A stretch of DNA of 37,556 bases from assembly GCA_021299695.1 (NCBI GenBank), contig JAJTEK010000029.1, positions 1 through 37,556 of the forward strand, given 5' to 3'. Positions 33,829 to 37,556 of the stretch are shown piece after piece. The position numbers were made by a program, and so were the translations under genes. The number at the start of each line of letters is the position of its first letter. The stretch's first letter is position 1. The notes beneath the pieces were generated by a model that did not search any database, was not told where the DNA came from, and saw only the letters and a list, made by a program, of their open reading frames with translations. The DNA is from Pirellula sp. Lineage in GTDB: Bacteria; Planctomycetota; Planctomycetia; Pirellulales; Pirellulaceae.

Positions 33829-35718
33829 ATGGCGATTCCTCCAAAGAACAGCAAAGCACATCCGGTTCTAGGTACCAATCTACCCGCGTTTTGTTTCGAT
33901 ACCATCCAAGAACTGTCCCATTACGCCGCACACATCGTTGCTGGATTGATCCGAGAAAGGGCTGCGTTAGGCCAACGGACCGTCATCGGCCTGCCGGCCG
34001 GTTCAACGCCCCTGACGACCTTCCGCGAACTGATCCGCTTGCACCGCGAGGAATCCCTCGACTTTAGCAGCGTCGAATTGTTCCTGCTCGACGAGTACTA
34101 TCGACTGCCGGCAAACAGCCCGCAATCCCACCAAGCTTGGTTGCGAGAACACTTGGTCCAGCATGTGAACCTGCCGGCCCAGCAAATGCATTGCTTGGAT
34201 GGCAACATCGCCGAAGAGTTGCTCGATGCGCATTGCTTGAGATTCGAAGAAGCGATCGAACTGTGCGGTGGTTTCGACCTAGTCCTCCTAGGCATAGGAA
34301 TGAACGGCCACATCGGATTCAACGAACCGTTCTCGTCGAGGCGCAGCAAGACCAGGCTCTGCACGCTCGATACAGTCACCCGACGGGGGGTAGCCAGCGA
34401 CTTTTTCGGGGAGGACAACGTCCCGAGCGAAGCCTTGACAGTGGGTTTGAGCAGCATTCTGGAAGCTCGACGTATCCTGCTTTTGGCCCTCGGAGAGCAT
34501 AAAGCCAAGGTGGTCGCAGAGACGCTCGAAGGGGCGATGACCGAGCGGCTTCCTGCCTCGTTGCTCCAGGAGCATCCCGATGTAAGGGCCCTGATCGATA
34601 CGCCCGCGGCGGCTTACCTCAAGGATGTCGCAACCCCATGGCTCTTGCACCACGTGCACTGGACCGAAAGCTTGACCAAGCGAGCGACGCTATGGCTCTG
34701 CCAGCAAACCGGCAAGCCGCTCCTGAAGCTCACCGATGAGGATTTCCGAAACAATGACTTGCACGAACTGTTGTGGAAACAAGGTTCTGCGGAAAAGATT
34801 TCCCAAAATGTCTTCGGTTGGATGATGAAAACCATCGAACCCCACCCGGCAGGTAAACAATCCAAAACAGCCCTGTGCTTTAGCCCTCACCCAGACGATG
34901 ACGTCATCAGCATGGGCGGAACGCTGATCCGTCTGATCCAAGACCAGCATCAGGTTCATATCGCCTACATGACCTCCGGAAACATCGCGGTATTCGACCA
35001 CGATGCGCGTATGGTTGCGGATTTGGTCTGTGAATACAACAAACTCTTCGGGATCGACAGCGACAAATCCACGCAGATGGCCCAGGCCGTCCGAGCCGAT
35101 ATCGAACGCAAATCCCCAGGCCAACCCGACTCTGAGTCGATCCTGAATATCAAAGGACTCATCCGTAGAAACGAAGCCCGAGCCGGGGCACTTTCCATCG
35201 GCTGCCCTGAGTCCAATCTGCACTTCCTCGACCTGCCTTTCTACCGAACCGGTACCATCGCCAAAAAGCCCGTTGGTCCCGAAGACATCGCCATCATCGA
35301 TGAACTCCTGCGACGCTTGAGGCCTGATCAGATCTACGTCGCTGGCGATTTGGCCGATCCACACGGCACGCATCGTGTCTGCGCCGAAGCGATCTTTACG
35401 GTGCTGCTCGATTGGAAGTCCCGAGGCGAGACGCTCCCAGAAGTCCTCCTGTACCGTGGGGCCTGGCAGGAATACCCCATGCACGAAATCGAAATCGCCG
35501 TGCCACTTAGCCCCAGCGATCTAGCCCTCAAACGCAATGCGATCTTCATGCACGAAAGCCAAAAGGACAAAGCACTCTTCCCCGGAAGCGATCCAAGGGA
35601 ATTCTGGCAACGCGCCGAGGATCGCAACCGAGGAACCGCCGAGAATTACAACAAACTCGGCCTGCCCGAGTACCTAGCCATCGAAGCCTTCGTTCGATGG
35701 AAAGGCCTACCGATCTGA
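33829..35718 (+). CDS. nagB: glucosamine-6-phosphate deaminase-like NagB fused to LmbE/PIG-L deacetylase-like domain
   Basis: This 629-residue fusion joins two enzymes of amino-sugar metabolism. The NagB half (about 20-270) has GLPAGSTPLTTFRELIRLH, LDEYYRL with the general-base aspartate D88, and GMNGHIGFNEP with H161 and E166. The E. coli NagB triad aspartate (D141) is replaced by N159. The LmbE/PIG-L half (about 345-629) has the zinc motif SPHPDDDVISMGG (H354, D357) and PHGTHRVC (H512, H515), as in N-acetylglucosaminyl deacetylases. Fusions of this type occur in Bacteroidetes and planctomycetes. Together they could deacetylate and deaminate an amino sugar, but the LmbE substrate is unknown. 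No clear Shine-Dalgarno precedes the ATG. Confidence 0.92.
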   Translation: MAIPPKNSKAHPVLGTNLPAFCFDTIQELSHYAAHIVAGLIRERAALGQRTVIGLPAGSTPLTTFRELIRLHREESLDFSSVELFLLDEYYRLPANSPQSHQAWLREHLVQHVNLPAQQMHCLDGNIAEELLDAHCLRFEEAIELCGGFDLVLLGIGMNGHIGFNEPFSSRRSKTRLCTLDTVTRRGVASDFFGEDNVPSEALTVGLSSILEARRILLLALGEHKAKVVAETLEGAMTERLPASLLQEHPDVRALIDTPAAAYLKDVATPWLLHHVHWTESLTKRATLWLCQQTGKPLLKLTDEDFRNNDLHELLWKQGSAEKISQNVFGWMMKTIEPHPAGKQSKTALCFSPHPDDDVISMGGTLIRLIQDQHQVHIAYMTSGNIAVFDHDARMVADLVCEYNKLFGIDSDKSTQMAQAVRADIERKSPGQPDSESILNIKGLIRRNEARAGALSIGCPESNLHFLDLPFYRTGTIAKKPVGPEDIAIIDELLRRLRPDQIYVAGDLADPHGTHRVCAEAIFTVLLDWKSRGETLPEVLLYRGAWQEYPMHEIEIAVPLSPSDLALKRNAIFMHESQKDKALFPGSDPREFWQRAEDRNRGTAENYNKLGLPEYLAIEAFVRWKGLPI

Positions 35719-35725
35719 GCGGAAA

Positions 35726-35779
35726 ATAGGACGTATAGGACGTATAGGACGTATAGGACGGATAGGACGTATAGGACGG
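35726..35779. repeat. 9-base tandem repeat ATAGGACG(T/G), six copies
   Basis: There are six contiguous units of ATAGGACGT, of which the fourth and sixth end in G. The array starts 7 bases after the NagB-LmbE stop and ends 116 bases before the porin-like start. It is followed by a T-rich stretch. No reading frame crosses it usefully. Confidence 0.85.
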
Positions 35780-35895
35780 ATTTTTTCTCTGAGTAGTGTT
35801 GGTCCTGGCTTCGCTATTGATTTGAGCACTCCTTTTCTGCTATCTGCTCTGGCTTGCGGTTTCTCGAACTTCGAAACGACACCTGCCCAAATGGG

Positions 35896-37359
35896 ATGCA
35901 GATGACCGGCAATCCATCGATTCTTTTGAGCTCGGTCGCTTGGCTGCTCTTGACCATAGACCTAGCGTTTTGCCAAACCGAGCCGGCCACAGTTCAGCTT
36001 AAACTCAACGAAAACTCTCTAGATCCACAGGTCATCTTGGCCGGCTCGATCGAGCCGGCCAAGGAACTCACACTCCCGGCCAGCCAGCCCCCTTCTTTGC
36101 TCAGCGAACAAGCCACAGCACCGGAGCTGCAAGAGGGACTCATCCCCCAGGTTTACTACCTCCAAGCCCCAGCCCTTAGCGTGCTGAGTTCCAAAGAGCC
36201 CGTCGGTGGCGGAGTTTTATTGCAAAGCGGTGCTGGACAGCTGAGAGTCTCCGGCGCAGTTTCGCTTTTGGGCGTCTACGGCTCGGACCGGACCTATGTT
36301 CCATGGACTCCACTTTTCATGCTGCCCCCGTCCCTCTTCGGAGGAGATACTCGGACGTTCGAAGCCCATGCGAGGCAATCGAACTTGCAGTTTGTCTATA
36401 GCGGTCCCGAAGTCGCCGGCTGGCAGACCGGTGCGTTTGGTAAGTTCTACTTCACCAGTTCGAGCCTGACATCGGATATCTATGGTTTCATGCCTATCGT
36501 CACCTTTGGCGAAGTTCGCAACGAGCACTTTCGATTCGCTGCAGGGCTTCAACCCGACCTGTTTGCACCGCGCGATCCGGTCGTTATCCCGATGACCCTA
36601 TTGGGGGGTACGGGAAACGCAGGGACTTTCCGGGGGCAACTCCGGGCAGAAGCATTCTGGAAACCGACCGATGCGTTCCAAGCTACCTTGCAGACGGCCT
36701 TAAGCGATCCGATCTCGACGGTACTGATCGATTCGAGTCGGCGGACGACCGAATCCGATGGCATTCCGAACTTCGAGGTCCGAGGGGTCATGGGCTTAGG
36801 AGAAATCGAGCCCCTAGCCGGTGGCCGCAAAGAACGACCCTTGGAACTGGCCGTGGCCGGATTGGTCGGTCGGATCCGAAACGCGCAAATCCTCTACAGC
36901 CTTGACGATATCGACCCGAACATCCCTATCCGCTCGATCATCGATATCGGCGGCATGTCGGTCGACGCCAAGGTCAATTTGACCGATCGGTTGGGGGTCA
37001 TCGGCGAGGGGTATTTTGGCCAAGGCCTTGGAAATTACGCCGGAACCATCTTCCAAACGTTCAACTCCCAGACCTTTCAGGCGATACGCGGCCAAGGGGG
37101 GTTCTTGGAGGCTTTTTTCTACCTGAGCAATCGACTTCATCTGCACATGGGCTACGGCATCGATGCGGCTTTGCGTCAGGATTTGCCAGTGGCTCCGAGC
37201 GCCATTGCGAAAAACTCAGCCTATTATGGATGCTTGTTCTGGGACATCACCCCGGCGATCCAGTACGGAGTTCAGGTCGACTACCGAGATACCGATTTTG
37301 CCGTTTTAGACGACAATACAGGCTGGATTGTCTACAACCAATTCGCCATCCGTTTTTGA
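35896..37359 (+). CDS. outer-membrane porin-like beta-barrel protein
   Basis: This 487-residue protein has a signal peptide (MQMTGNPSILLSSVAWLLLT, ending near AFCQ) and a mature region of alternating hydrophobic and polar strands typical of barrels: RVSGAVSLLGVYGSD, RFAAGLQPDLFAPRD, VGRIRNAQILYSLDD, VIGEGYFGQGLGNYAGTI. It ends with an aromatic residue (YNQFAIRF), the usual outer-membrane insertion signal. It resembles DcaP-type porins of other bacteria (the sequence around FKGSVR-type strands is only loosely similar). Planctomycetes have an outer membrane, so a porin role fits. The start could be 35896 or 35902; the TTG at 35854 is less likely. Substrate unknown. Confidence 0.75.
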   Translation: MQMTGNPSILLSSVAWLLLTIDLAFCQTEPATVQLKLNENSLDPQVILAGSIEPAKELTLPASQPPSLLSEQATAPELQEGLIPQVYYLQAPALSVLSSKEPVGGGVLLQSGAGQLRVSGAVSLLGVYGSDRTYVPWTPLFMLPPSLFGGDTRTFEAHARQSNLQFVYSGPEVAGWQTGAFGKFYFTSSSLTSDIYGFMPIVTFGEVRNEHFRFAAGLQPDLFAPRDPVVIPMTLLGGTGNAGTFRGQLRAEAFWKPTDAFQATLQTALSDPISTVLIDSSRRTTESDGIPNFEVRGVMGLGEIEPLAGGRKERPLELAVAGLVGRIRNAQILYSLDDIDPNIPIRSIIDIGGMSVDAKVNLTDRLGVIGEGYFGQGLGNYAGTIFQTFNSQTFQAIRGQGGFLEAFFYLSNRLHLHMGYGIDAALRQDLPVAPSAIAKNSAYYGCLFWDITPAIQYGVQVDYRDTDFAVLDDNTGWIVYNQFAIRF

Positions 37360-37370
37360 CCCGCTTGAGC

Positions 37371-37398
37371 TTGATTCAGCCGAACATCACGCTATACT
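37371..37398 (+). promoter_or_regulatory. candidate promoter of the tRNA-Asp gene
   Basis: TTGATT (37371-37376) and TATACT (37393-37398) are separated by 16 bases. The expected start near 37405 would give a leader of about 75 bases before the tRNA. It lies just after the porin-like stop. Confidence 0.45.
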
Positions 37399-37480
37399 TG
37401 CCCGTCCCAAAGCGAGATTTTGCCTTGGCAAAGAACCATCAATCTTTATAAAGCTGCACTGTGGCGTGATGTTTCTTACC

Positions 37481-37554
37481 GGGGTCGTAGCTCAATTGGT
37501 TAGAGCACCGGACTGTCGATCCGGAGGTTGCGGGTTCGAGCCCCGTCGACCTCG
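37481..37554 (+). tRNA. tRNA-Asp (anticodon GTC)
   Basis: The cloverleaf folds fully. The acceptor GGGGTCG pairs with CGACCTC (one G-U), the D arm is GCTC/GAGC, and the anticodon stem CCGGA/TCCGG holds loop CTGTCGA with anticodon GTC (37515-37517). The T arm is GCGGG with TTCGAGC and CCCGT, and the discriminator base is G. The 3' CCA is not encoded: CT follows. The gene is complete and ends 2 bases before the window edge. Confidence 0.97.
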
Positions 37555-37556
37555 CT

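Noticed and set aside
35854-35895. TTG start for the porin-like protein
   Set aside because: It adds 14 hydrophilic residues ahead of a good signal peptide; the ATGs at 35896 or 35902 fit better.

Overview
The window looks like chromosomal DNA of a planctomycete, probably Pirellulales-like. The markers are a PSCyt1/DUF1549/LamG/DUF1553 protein next to a DUF1501 protein, a DUF1559 protein, a Tat-exported Gfo/Idh/MocA oxidoreductase, a PEP-CTERM protein, an ECF sigma factor followed by a one-pass membrane protein, and intergenic hexamer repeats. Taxonomy is inferred from gene content only. The left edge cuts an RHS gene; the right edge falls just after a complete tRNA-Asp.

Layout. (1) 1-4140 is an accessory polymorphic-toxin region: the 3' end of an RHS protein with a variable tip, a SUKH (SMI1/KNR4) immunity candidate, a small reverse-strand gene, a fragment of a second RHS gene, and a secreted ankyrin protein. 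Two GGTGCCAGGCAC palindromes lie at 2518 and 4125. (2) 4216-5130 (minus) is a HisN-type phosphatase. (3) 5287-18861 is one long plus-strand cluster: an RND adaptor and two RND pumps (MdtABC-like), then a Gfo/Idh/MocA oxidoreductase, a di-CxxCH DUF1549/LamG/DUF1553 protein and a DUF1501 protein. (4) 18858-20745 (minus) is MarR plus a flavin-dependent halogenase-like enzyme. (5) 20982-22809 holds a small secreted protein, an MBL-fold hydrolase and a PhzF-family isomerase. (6) 23076-27397 (minus) is a four-gene operon: ECF sigma factor, one-pass membrane protein, and two secreted proteins, the second carrying a DUF1559 domain. (7) 27763-31099 (minus) is a UvrA-family protein coupled to a small tail-anchored protein. 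(8) 31274-33793 holds a histidine kinase without a visible partner, a PEP-CTERM protein and a CinA-C amidase. (9) 33829-37554 holds a NagB-LmbE fusion, an outer-membrane porin-like protein and tRNA-Asp(GTC).

Several gene pairs are tightly coupled. ATGA overlaps join the RND adaptor to its pump and the sigma factor to the membrane protein, and one is possible between the two secreted proteins. Two convergent pairs share palindromic stop codons (CTAG and TTAA). Strong Shine-Dalgarno sites are present in some genes and absent in others. The best leads for something undescribed are the sigma-factor/secreted-protein operon, the MarR/halogenase-like pair with an apparently leaderless promoter, and the RHS tip-swap region. 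No CRISPR array, prophage or complete transposon was seen.
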